Assembly (NCBI GenBank): GCA_019694165.1
Contig: JAIBCL010000037.1
Span: 1-61,018, forward strand
From: Verrucomicrobiaceae bacterium
GTDB lineage: Bacteria; Verrucomicrobiota; Verrucomicrobiia; Verrucomicrobiales; Verrucomicrobiaceae
Direction: 5' to 3'
Length of the DNA stretch: 61,018 nt
Shown here one piece after another: positions 1 through 12,306 of the stretch. The position numbers were made by a program, and so were the translations under genes. Every line of letters begins with the position of its first letter. Position 1 is the first letter of the stretch. Below the pieces are notes generated by a model. It did no database searches, was not told the DNA's origin, and was given only the letters and a program-made list of their open reading frames with translations.

Positions 1-1709
1 TTCCACACGCCGAAGTCGAGGAGCTTGGCGTTCATGCGGACGTAATGCTTGATGAGCACGGGCACGCCTTTGCCGTCGGGCTCGAGGCTGGTGACCAGGG
101 TTGAGACATCCTCCACATCCTGCACCAGGTCGCCGATCTCGTCGGGAGTGATGCCATTGAGCCGCACGCCCTCAAACGGGCTCTGTGACTCCACCTGCAC
201 GGAGAACTCTGGATCGCTGAAGCGCGCGCGCAGGAGGTCGATGATCACCGTGCGCGAGGCGGCGGCGTACTCGCCGCCCTGGCTGACGCCGACGGAGCCG
301 AAGACGATGTTGTAACGCGGCTCGCGCGCGATGAAGGCGATGATGCCGCCCCAGAGCAGGAGCAGTGAGCTGTAGTTCCGCTGATACTCGGGCAGCACGT
401 AGCTGCGGCCGAGTTCGAGGCCGGGATTGAGCTTCTGCACGAACCCGGGCTTGAAATGAAAAAGCCCGGCGCAGATCAGGCCCTGGGTGCCGTGCTTGGC
501 AATGATCTCGTCGGCCCGGCCGATGCGGTACGCGCCGACCACGGCGCGGTCTTTTTTGTTCCAGAGAAAGAGATGGTCGTAATACTCATCCTGCGGCGCG
601 AGGTCCAGCGCCTTGAGCGTCCCGCCGCCCGCCGCGCGGAAGCTCACTTCGCGGCCGCGGCCGATCTCGCGCATCACATTGGGCAGTTGCACATAGCGGG
701 CCATGTAAACCTCGGAATCGCCCTGGCGGAGCACGCAGGCATCTGGCGGCAGGGCGGCGATGTCGGCCTCGAGCAATTCGGGCGCGACGGGATCGGCCAC
801 CGGCTCGGCGGTCGCGTTCTTTTCCGCGTAGGCAGTGGAGAGGGAGGCGGACGAGGCGCGCGGGCGGTTCCCGAGGAAGTAGGTGGTCACGCGCAGGAAG
901 CGGATCATGTCCTCGTCGCGCTCAAAGCGCTTCAGGCGCGCGGCGGGGATGGCGGTGCCGACGTGAACGATGACCGGCTCGCCCGAGCGGCCTTTTCTCA
1001 AAAACTCGCGCGGCAGCAGGGCCGTGCGCAGCAGCGGGTGGAGCATGCCGGCCACATTGAAGAGCGTGCTGTTGCCGCCTTCAATGAAGACGGGCACCAC
1101 GCTCGCGCCCGTGCGGCGGATGAGCGCCGCGATGTGCGGCACCCATTCGGGATCGGCGATCTCACCGCGATGCCATTGGTAGTGCGAGACCTTGTTGCCG
1201 GGGAAGACGCCGAGGAGTCCGCCCGCCTTCAGGTGCTTCAGGCTCTCGCGCAGCGGCGCGATGTTTTGCGCCGAAGGCTGGCGTGCCGCGAAGGGATCGA
1301 CGAAAATCATGTGATCCTCGGCGAAGCGGATCTTCCGCAGCATGAAGTTCGCCATCAGCCTCACGTCCGTGCGCCGGCGGCGGAGCAGGTCGCCAAGGAT
1401 GATGCCGTCCAGCCCGCCGAGCGGATGGTTCGAGACCACGACCACCGGGCCGCCGGCGGGAATGCGCTGCAAATCGGAGTCCGAGACCGTGTAGCGGCAG
1501 CCGAGCACTTCGAGCGTGCGGGAAAAAAATGTGTCCGAGGTGGCGGTGGTGGCCACTTCGTCGTGCACGCGGTTGATCTCGTCGATGCACAAGGCGCGGT
1601 TCACGATGGGGCCGGCCACAGGCATGAGCAGTTTCAGCGCGCGATTAGGCACGCGCGACAGATCGACGAGCGGCGGCGGTCGTGTGGGATTGGCTGGCGG
1701 CGGATTCAT
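1..1709 (-). CDS. Lysophospholipid acyltransferase fused to GNAT acetyltransferase (OlsF/hemolysin-like), partial
   Basis: The frame is open from an ATG at 1709 to the window edge (569 full codons), so the C-terminus is missing. The N-terminal half is a PlsC-type acyltransferase: NHPLGGLDG at residues 94-102 supplies the catalytic His and Asp. VFPGNKVSHYQW and VVPVFIEGGNSTLF follow, as expected in this family. The second half, from about residue 320, looks like the GNAT-type N-acyltransferase of the 'putative hemolysin' family (ELGRSYVLPEYQRNYSSLLL). By family knowledge, fusion of the two activities in OlsF-type proteins makes ornithine or other aminolipids: the GNAT half N-acylates the amino acid and the PlsC half O-acylates the product. 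The substrate here is not visible. It is transcribed away from the ABC genes and shares a 184-bp upstream region with them. No membrane helix is obvious. A long open frame lies on the opposite strand and is a shadow. Confidence 0.85.
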   Translation of the reverse strand, partial: MNPPPANPTRPPPLVDLSRVPNRALKLLMPVAGPIVNRALCIDEINRVHDEVATTATSDTFFSRTLEVLGCRYTVSDSDLQRIPAGGPVVVVSNHPLGGLDGIILGDLLRRRRTDVRLMANFMLRKIRFAEDHMIFVDPFAARQPSAQNIAPLRESLKHLKAGGLLGVFPGNKVSHYQWHRGEIADPEWVPHIAALIRRTGASVVPVFIEGGNSTLFNVAGMLHPLLRTALLPREFLRKGRSGEPVIVHVGTAIPAARLKRFERDEDMIRFLRVTTYFLGNRPRASSASLSTAYAEKNATAEPVADPVAPELLEADIAALPPDACVLRQGDSEVYMARYVQLPNVMREIGRGREVSFRAAGGGTLKALDLAPQDEYYDHLFLWNKKDRAVVGAYRIGRADEIIAKHGTQGLICAGLFHFKPGFVQKLNPGLELGRSYVLPEYQRNYSSLLLLWGGIIAFIAREPRYNIVFGSVGVSQGGEYAAASRTVIIDLLRARFSDPEFSVQVESQSPFEGVRLNGITPDEIGDLVQDVEDVSTLVTSLEPDGKGVPVLIKHYVRMNAKLLDFGVW

Positions 1710-1893
1710 GGCCCGGCACGCGGCTGGCGCCGGCGCGTGCCATCGCTCCCGTCTGCCTTTTGTTGCGCGGTTTTTCAAGTGTTTGTTTTGCCCCGTGGCC
1801 GGCGGCGCCGGGGTCGCGGCGGGCGATCTTCACCCGCCCGAAAAACTTGCGGGCACCCGCATCCGCCGCAGATTGCGCGCCCGTCAGCCGCCC

Positions 1894-2643
1894 ATGCCCG
1901 AACCGTCCACCCCGCCCAGCGAAGCCGCCGTGCTCCTCGACATCGAGGACCTGCATCGCGAGTTTGACGGCGGCCATGTGCTGGCGCTGCGCGGCGTGAC
2001 GCTGCGCATTCACGAGGGTGAGTTCGTCGCCATCATCGGCTCCAGCGGCAGCGGCAAATCGACGCTGCTCAATCTGCTCGGCGCGCTCGACGCGCCGGAC
2101 GCGGGCGAGATCCGCTTCCGCGGCGAGCCGCTCGGGCGGCTGGCGAATCCGGCGAAGTTCCGTGCGCAGAACATCGGCTTCATTTTCCAGTCGTTCCACC
2201 TGCTGCCCACCCTCACCGCGCTGGAGAACGTGCAGGTGCCCATGTTTGAGATGGGCTGGCCGGTGCGCGAGCGTCAGCGGCGCGCCAGCGAGCTGCTTGA
2301 GGCGGTTGCGATGGGCCACCGGCTCGATCACCTGCCGGAGAAGCTCTCCGGCGGCGAGCGCCAGCGGGTGGCCATCGCCCGCAGTCTCGCGAACGATCCG
2401 AGCATCCTGCTGGCGGACGAGCCGACGGGGAATCTGGACAGCAACAACACCGACCAGATCATGACGCTGCTCAAAAAGGTGCACCGCGACAAAAAGAACA
2501 CGATGATCCTCGTCACGCACGACATGGAAGTGGCGCGCACGGCGGACCGCATCGTGACGATGAGGGACGGCCAGGTGGTGAGCGACGAGCGCGTGACGGC
2601 CGAACCCGACGGCACTCATCGAGACGAAAGAAGCCATCCATGA
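1894..2643 (+). CDS. ABC transporter ATP-binding protein, LolD/MacB class
   Basis: A 249-residue nucleotide-binding subunit that powers a MacB/LolCDE-type transporter at the inner membrane. Visible motifs are Walker A GSSGSGKST (49-57), the Q-loop in FIFQSFHLLP (about 96-105), the signature LSGGERQR (150-157), Walker B ILLADEP (170-176) and the H-loop in LVTHD. GNLDSNN after Walker B is typical of the LolD/MacB/FtsE branch. The frame stays open upstream to 1516, but the ATG at 1894 is chosen because the family domain begins about 15 residues after it and the upstream residues look like non-coding translation. The stop overlaps the next start in ATGA, so it is translationally coupled to the permease. 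Together with the permease and the LolA-like gene it probably forms an export or lipoprotein-handling system; the substrate is unknown. Confidence 0.93.
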   Translation: MPEPSTPPSEAAVLLDIEDLHREFDGGHVLALRGVTLRIHEGEFVAIIGSSGSGKSTLLNLLGALDAPDAGEIRFRGEPLGRLANPAKFRAQNIGFIFQSFHLLPTLTALENVQVPMFEMGWPVRERQRRASELLEAVAMGHRLDHLPEKLSGGERQRVAIARSLANDPSILLADEPTGNLDSNNTDQIMTLLKKVHRDKKNTMILVTHDMEVARTADRIVTMRDGQVVSDERVTAEPDGTHRDERSHP

Positions 2644-3746
2644 CGCTGCTGCAGTTCACTTTGAAAAACCTGACGCGCCGGCGCACGCGCACGGCGCTCA
2701 CCGTCATGGGCATCGGCGTCGGCATCGGCGCCGTGGTGGCCCTGCTCGGCCTTGCGTGGGGGCTGCAGGAGAGCTGGGACGAGGCGATGCGCGCCCGGCA
2801 CACGGACCTCGTCGTGCGCAATGCCAGCGGTGGGATCATGGCGCAGCCCTTCGACGAGGCGCTGGAGAAAAAGGTGAGTGAAACGCCGGGCGTGGCCGCC
2901 ACCGCGGGCATCCTGGTCGAGGCTCTGAGCATCGAGGAGGTGCCGATGATGGTGGTGTCCGGGCGTGAGTGGAAAAGCTTCCTGTGGGAATCCTTCGACC
3001 TTCTCGAGGGGCGGCTGCCCGTCAGCGGCGAGGAGCGCGTGGTCGTGCTCGGGAGGCTCGCGGCGGAGACTTTGAAGAAGAAGCCTGGCGATACGCTGAC
3101 CATCGAGGTCGAGGAGTTCAAGGTGGCCGGCATCGTCGATGGCAAGGCCGTGGTGGAAAATGGCGCGGTGATGATCTCGCTGTCCGTTTTGCAGGATCTC
3201 ATGCAGCGCAAAGGGCTGGTGAGCTTCATCAATGTGCGGCTCAAGCCGGGGGTGAAGGACCAGGGTGCCGTGGCGCGCGAGATTTCCTCGCGCACGCCCG
3301 GCTGCAAGGTGGAGAATGCGTCGGAGCTGGCGGCAAAGAACGACGGCTTCCAGATTTTCCAGGCGATGAACTACGGCACCTCGGCCATCGCGCTGCTCGT
3401 GGGCACCTTCGGCGTGATGAACACGATGTTCATGAGCGTCTTCGAGCGCACGCGTGAGATCGGCATCCTCATCGCGCTCGGCTGGCGGCGCACGCGCATC
3501 CTGTTGATGATCTTGTGGGAATCGGTCGCGCTTTGCATCGCGGCCGGCGTGCTTGGCATCGTCTTTGGAGTGGTGCTGTTGAAGGTTCTTGCCGTCACGC
3601 CGTGGATGAGCGGCCGACTTGAGCCGCACATCGGCCCCGACCTCATGGGCCTCGCGCTGGGCATCGCCATCGTCGTCGGCATCGCCAGCGGCCTTTATCC
3701 CGCGCTCCAGTGCACGCGGATCAATCCGAGCGAGGCGATTCGTTGA
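2640..3746 (+). CDS. ABC transporter permease, MacB/FtsX family
   Basis: A 368-residue inner-membrane permease. It has one membrane helix near the N-terminus (about residues 19-43, glycine/alanine/leucine rich), a periplasmic MacB_PCD-like domain (about 45-240), then three C-terminal helices (about 247-270, 288-315, 335-357). That is the 1+3 topology of MacB/LolC/LolE/FtsX proteins. The sequence FERTREIGILIALGWRR before the third helix is the typical FtsX-domain coupling segment contacting the ATPase. The start overlaps the ATPase stop by 4 bp. LolC and LolE normally occur as a pair; a single permease here suggests a homodimeric MacB-like or LolF-like arrangement, which is inference. Family-level assignment is firm, substrate unknown. 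Confidence 0.92.
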   Translation: MTLLQFTLKNLTRRRTRTALTVMGIGVGIGAVVALLGLAWGLQESWDEAMRARHTDLVVRNASGGIMAQPFDEALEKKVSETPGVAATAGILVEALSIEEVPMMVVSGREWKSFLWESFDLLEGRLPVSGEERVVVLGRLAAETLKKKPGDTLTIEVEEFKVAGIVDGKAVVENGAVMISLSVLQDLMQRKGLVSFINVRLKPGVKDQGAVAREISSRTPGCKVENASELAAKNDGFQIFQAMNYGTSAIALLVGTFGVMNTMFMSVFERTREIGILIALGWRRTRILLMILWESVALCIAAGVLGIVFGVVLLKVLAVTPWMSGRLEPHIGPDLMGLALGIAIVVGIASGLYPALQCTRINPSEAIR

Positions 3747-3774
3747 TTGGTGAAACCGAATCCACACCCTCGTC

Positions 3775-4557
3775 ATGCGCTCCTTGTTCCTCAGTCTCGC
3801 CCTTCTTCCCGCTCTCGCTGCCGCGCAGGAGAAGAACTACACCGCCGCGCAATTGATCGGCGCCGTGAAGGCCGCGAAGCCGGCCGGCTGTGTTTACGCG
3901 CGGCTGCGCATGGAGCACAGGGACGCGGGCGGGAAGCAGACCGTGCTACAGGCGCAGCTCAAGCGCCGGCCGCTGCCCGAGGGATCCGAGACGCTTTACC
4001 AGCTCCTGTTTCCGAAGGAGCGCAAAGGCGAGGCATTGCTCCTGCGTGTGAAAGGCGGCGGATTCAGTGGCGCGACGTATGCACCGGGTCAGGGAGTCCA
4101 CCCGTTGAAGGCGGGCGACCGGACGGCCGGCGTCTTCGGCACGGCACTCACGATTGACGACGCGATAGCCGACTTTCTCGACTGGCCGCAGCAGCAGATC
4201 GTGGGCCGCGAGAAGGAGGGGGCCGTGCCGTGCTACGTCGTCGAGTCCCGCGCGCCGAAGTCCGTGTCATCGCCGGTCACGCGGGTGAAGAGCTGGATCG
4301 ATGAAACGCGCCTCACGGAGATGAAGATTGAGCTTTTCAAGGGTGGTGCCCAGCCCGTGCGCAGCGTCATCACGCACAAGGTGATGCGCGGCAGCAGCGG
4401 CTGGTACGCGCCGGTGAGCTTCACTGTCACCGATCACGCGACCGGCGCATCCACCAAGGTGGAAGGGGTGCGCTCCGACAACGGCATCTCCTTCACCGAC
4501 GCCGACTTCACGGAGACCGCCATGCAGACCATCGCCTCGCCTTCGGGCGGTAAGTAG
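3775..4557 (+). CDS. LolA-like outer membrane lipoprotein-sorting protein
   Basis: A 260-residue exported protein. Residues 1-18 form a short hydrophobic signal peptide ending in ALAAAQ. The mature part lacks membrane helices and reads as an extended beta-rich fold: 'RVKSWIDETRLTEMKIELF' resembles the half-barrel strand of LolA/LolB-like domains, and the C-terminal 'DGISFTDADFTETAMQ' resembles the end of COG2834 'outer membrane lipoprotein-sorting' proteins. It lies 28 bp after the ABC permease in the same direction. By analogy with LolCDE-LolA or RND/ABC-associated members of this family, it would receive a lipid or lipoprotein from the transporter in the periplasm. Identification rests on the overall pattern and the neighbours rather than on a catalytic motif. 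Confidence 0.75.
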   Translation: MRSLFLSLALLPALAAAQEKNYTAAQLIGAVKAAKPAGCVYARLRMEHRDAGGKQTVLQAQLKRRPLPEGSETLYQLLFPKERKGEALLLRVKGGGFSGATYAPGQGVHPLKAGDRTAGVFGTALTIDDAIADFLDWPQQQIVGREKEGAVPCYVVESRAPKSVSSPVTRVKSWIDETRLTEMKIELFKGGAQPVRSVITHKVMRGSSGWYAPVSFTVTDHATGASTKVEGVRSDNGISFTDADFTETAMQTIASPSGGK

Positions 4558-4563
4558 CCGCCG

Positions 4564-5928
4564 ATGTACCGCACCGCACCGCTCGCCACCCCGGAGATGC
4601 CGCCCGGCATCCCGCACATCATCGGCAACGAGTTTGCCGAACGCTTCAGCTTCTACGGAATGCGCGCCATCCTGATGGTGTTCATGACCACGGCGTTGGT
4701 GGGGCACGACGGAGCGAAGGATTTGATGGGCGAGGAGCAGGCGGCAAAGTGGTTTCACACCTTCGTCACCGCCGTCTATTTTACGCCGCTGCTCGGCGCG
4801 CTCATCGCCGATCTCTGGCTGGGGAAGTACCGGACGATCATCGGCCTGTCGTTGGTTTACTGCCTCGGGCACCTCGCGTTGGCGGTGGACAGCACCCGCA
4901 CCGGCCTCTTCGTCGGCCTGACGCTCATCGCCATTGGCTCCGGCGGCATCAAACCGTGCGTGTCCGCGCATGTGGGCGACCAGTTCGGCCAGACGAACGC
5001 CCGTCTGCTGCCGCGCATCTACAACTGGTTCTACCTCGCCATCAACACCGGCTCCTTCTTCTCCATGCTCATCACGCCGTGGCTTCTCGCACACCGTGGG
5101 CCGCATGTCGCCTTCGCGCTGCCGGGCGTGCTCATGTTCATCGCCACCGTGGTGTTCTGGATGGGCCGCCGCGAATTCGCGCACATTCCCCCGGAGCCGG
5201 ACAAATTCGCCAGGGAACTGAAGCAGCCGGAGTTCCTGCGTTCTCTGGCCGGCCTCGCGGTGATCTACGTCTTCGTCGCCATGTTCTGGTCGCTGTTTGA
5301 CCAGACGTCGTCACGCTGGGTCGCACAGTCGGAGAAGATGGACCTGCATGTCTTCGGCATCGAGCTGCTGCCTTCGCAATTGCAGAGTGTGAATCCCCTG
5401 CTGGTCATCACGCTAATACCGCTTTTCTCGCTGGTGGTTTATCCTGCGCTGGGTCGTGTGGTGGAGGTGACGCCGCTGCGGAAACTCTCCGCCGGCTTCT
5501 TCCTGGCCGTCCCGTCATTCGTCATCCCGGCATGGATCGAATCGCAAATCGCCGCCGGCGCCACGCCCAGCGTGTGGTGGCAGATTCTCGCTTATCTCTT
5601 CATGACCACGGCGGAGATTCTCATTTCCATCACCTGTCTCGAGTTCTCCTACACCCAGGCGCCACCGCGCCTGAAATCATTCATCATGGGTCTCTACCTG
5701 TGGAGCGTGTCACTCGGCAACTCGTTCACTGCGCTCGTAAACTGGTGGGTCGAGCACCACAAGGACGGTGCTGCTCTCGACGGCGCGGCCTATTACTGGT
5801 TCTTCGTGAAGTGCATCTCGGTCACCGCCGTGCTCTTCGTCTTCGTGGCGATGTTTTACAAAGGCCGGACGCATCTTCAGCAGGAGACGCCAGCGCCGCC
5901 GGATACGCCGCCCGTCGGCGGAGGATGA
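4564..5928 (+). CDS. Proton-dependent oligopeptide (POT/PTR) family transporter
   Basis: A 454-residue multi-pass inner-membrane carrier that imports di- and tripeptides with protons. The N-terminal stretch GNEFAERFSFYGMRAIL carries the POT-family ExxERFxYYG-type motif of helix 1. GSGGIKPCVSAHVGDQFG is the family's helix-4/5 signature region, and YFTPLLGALIADLWLGKYRT is the loop 2-3 motif. About 12 hydrophobic segments can be counted. The length matches bacterial POT carriers. It begins 6 bp after the LolA-like gene, so co-transcription with the ABC/LolA genes is likely although a functional link is not obvious. The alanine- and proline-rich C-terminal tail is unremarkable. Confidence 0.93.
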   Translation: MYRTAPLATPEMPPGIPHIIGNEFAERFSFYGMRAILMVFMTTALVGHDGAKDLMGEEQAAKWFHTFVTAVYFTPLLGALIADLWLGKYRTIIGLSLVYCLGHLALAVDSTRTGLFVGLTLIAIGSGGIKPCVSAHVGDQFGQTNARLLPRIYNWFYLAINTGSFFSMLITPWLLAHRGPHVAFALPGVLMFIATVVFWMGRREFAHIPPEPDKFARELKQPEFLRSLAGLAVIYVFVAMFWSLFDQTSSRWVAQSEKMDLHVFGIELLPSQLQSVNPLLVITLIPLFSLVVYPALGRVVEVTPLRKLSAGFFLAVPSFVIPAWIESQIAAGATPSVWWQILAYLFMTTAEILISITCLEFSYTQAPPRLKSFIMGLYLWSVSLGNSFTALVNWWVEHHKDGAALDGAAYYWFFVKCISVTAVLFVFVAMFYKGRTHLQQETPAPPDTPPVGGG

Positions 5929-6124
5929 ACCATGCCCGGCGCGCTCCGCCGGTTGCAGCGCGAGGGGGCGAGGAAAGCGGGCATGGTCCGGAACGGGCGT
6001 CTTGCCGTCGCCACCATGCAATGCGGGATGTCCACGGCGATTTTGGGATCCAATTTCATATTCACAAAACATGATGCGTTGATATGTGCGGTTGACCTCT
6101 CCATGGCGGACGCTAGTTTCCGCC

Positions 6125-11062
<4,938 letters not shown>

Positions 11063-11115
11063 AGCGGTGCCGTGCGTCCAATCGCTGCATCGTGCGCGAT
11101 GATCGCTTCGCGGCC

Positions 11116-12045
11116 TCACAGCCCCGGCGGGCGCTCCGATACGCTGCGGCCTTTTGCCTTTTGCGGCGGCGGGGCGGCTGGATCGAAGAACTCACCGCCA
11201 CGCACGGCGACCGTGCCGTCACCGGCGGCGATCATGGCCGGGCGGTTGGTGTCCACTTCCTTGTAGTACTCACGCTTCTTGAGCTTCCCGTCCGGGCCGA
11301 TGATCGCGTAGCAATAGATCTTCGGCATGGCGAGGAAGAAGACGTGCAGCGTGTTGTCGCGATCGACGGCGGGCTCGGGATCGACGGCGTTGGTCACGGG
11401 GCCGAGTTCATAGGTGGCGAGCTTTTGGTTCAGGCGGTCGTCGATGAGGCGGAAGTACAGATTGGCCTTGTCCACGTCACGGAAGATGATGAGCGCGTAG
11501 CGCCGGACGCGGCCGGCATCGGGTCGTCCGGCAGGCACGCCGAAGGGTGCCTCCCAGATCGGTTTCGAATCCAGAATGTTGAAGCGCACGCGGTTCGAGG
11601 CGTAGTGCTGCTTGGTGGGCGGATGGTAAACGGTGGCGCTGATGCCATAGGCGCCGAGCTGGTCGATTCCGTAATTGTCGGAGATGACGACTTTCTCGGC
11701 GATGGTGGTGCCCGCTTTGAAGATGAAGGGCTTCGCCTTTTGCAGGCCAATCGGCGCCAGAGAGCGGCCGTTGGCATCGCTGATGTCGAATGTCAGCCAG
11801 TTGGATTCATTGGCACCGCTCATGACCACGTCAGCCCCGGAGCGGTTGGTGATGGTGACGGTGGCCACCAAAGGCTCGAGGGCGAGGAAGTTCGTCTTCG
11901 TCAGGGCGATGTTCGAGGCGAACTGGGCATGTGCCGCCGACGCGAACACGCAGCACAGGACGATGCAGGCAATCACTCCCGGCAGCAGCGGTGTGCCGCA
12001 GTGTGGAGCACGATCGCGGGCGGATTTCAGTTGAGGTGCATTCAT
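11116..12045 (-). CDS. Secreted protein of unknown function
   Basis: 309 residues. A basic N-terminus is followed by a hydrophobic stretch (about 22-40) ending ASAAHAQ, a likely signal peptide. The start is therefore plausible as called, although the n-region is long. The mature part has a beta-sandwich feel in its first half (VATVTITNRSGADVVMSG, then LAPIGLQKAKPFIFKAGTT), as in domains that describe 'intracellular proteinase inhibitor' or CARDB-like strands. The second half contains KLATYELGPVTNAVDPEPAVD and ends in a proline- and lysine-rich tail. No catalytic motif or cysteine pair is seen in the mature region. It converges on metH with a gap of about 53 bp and lies about 240 bp beyond the receiver-kinase-SUMF1 gene on the same strand. 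I do not recognise the family. Confidence 0.7.
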   Translation of the reverse strand: MNAPQLKSARDRAPHCGTPLLPGVIACIVLCCVFASAAHAQFASNIALTKTNFLALEPLVATVTITNRSGADVVMSGANESNWLTFDISDANGRSLAPIGLQKAKPFIFKAGTTIAEKVVISDNYGIDQLGAYGISATVYHPPTKQHYASNRVRFNILDSKPIWEAPFGVPAGRPDAGRVRRYALIIFRDVDKANLYFRLIDDRLNQKLATYELGPVTNAVDPEPAVDRDNTLHVFFLAMPKIYCYAIIGPDGKLKKREYYKEVDTNRPAMIAAGDGTVAVRGGEFFDPAAPPPQKAKGRSVSERPPGL

Positions 12046-12238
12046 AGGCGGTTGCGGCGGGGTGGTCAGTGACGGGCTGATTTAACCACGGATGAGAGCG
12101 GACGGCCACGACTGAGTTTGTAATCCGGGGGCCTGTTCGGGCTTGCCTTGCAATTATTTGCGTTGTGCAGTTCAACCCACTGCCAACTACCGGCACCGCG
12201 TGCGGTCGCGCTCAGCACGCCTCGCCGCCCACCCGCCA

Positions 12239-12306
12239 ACCCATGAGGGGCAGGATGCTCTGCCCGTCTCCAGCAAGCGGCGTCATGCCTACGATGACGG
12301 CTGGGT
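12239..12306. repeat. Hairpin cluster at the 3' end of the SUMF1 gene
   Basis: GGGCAG-gatgct-CTGCCC (12248-12265) is a perfect 6-bp hairpin. A second, GTCAT-gcctacg-ATGAC, overlaps the stop codon of the minus-strand gene. Both lie between ACCCA (12239-12243) and TGGGT (12302-12306). It may act as a terminator for the minus-strand gene, but there is no T tract. The nested layout also resembles the composite palindromes in metH and sbcC. The rest of the 12046-12288 gap shows nothing I can name. Confidence 0.35.

Noticed and set aside
456..1967. Long open frame on the plus strand (503 codons) across the acyltransferase-GNAT gene
   Set aside because: Antisense to a gene with clear motifs; the translation is Arg/His/Ala-rich without recognisable domains, as is usual for the reverse complement of high-GC coding DNA.
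5929..6124. SAM or cobalamin riboswitch upstream of metH
   Set aside because: The 196-bp gap shows no B12 box or SAM-I kink-turn/stem pattern; only a few AT-rich bases near 6045-6090 suggest a promoter.
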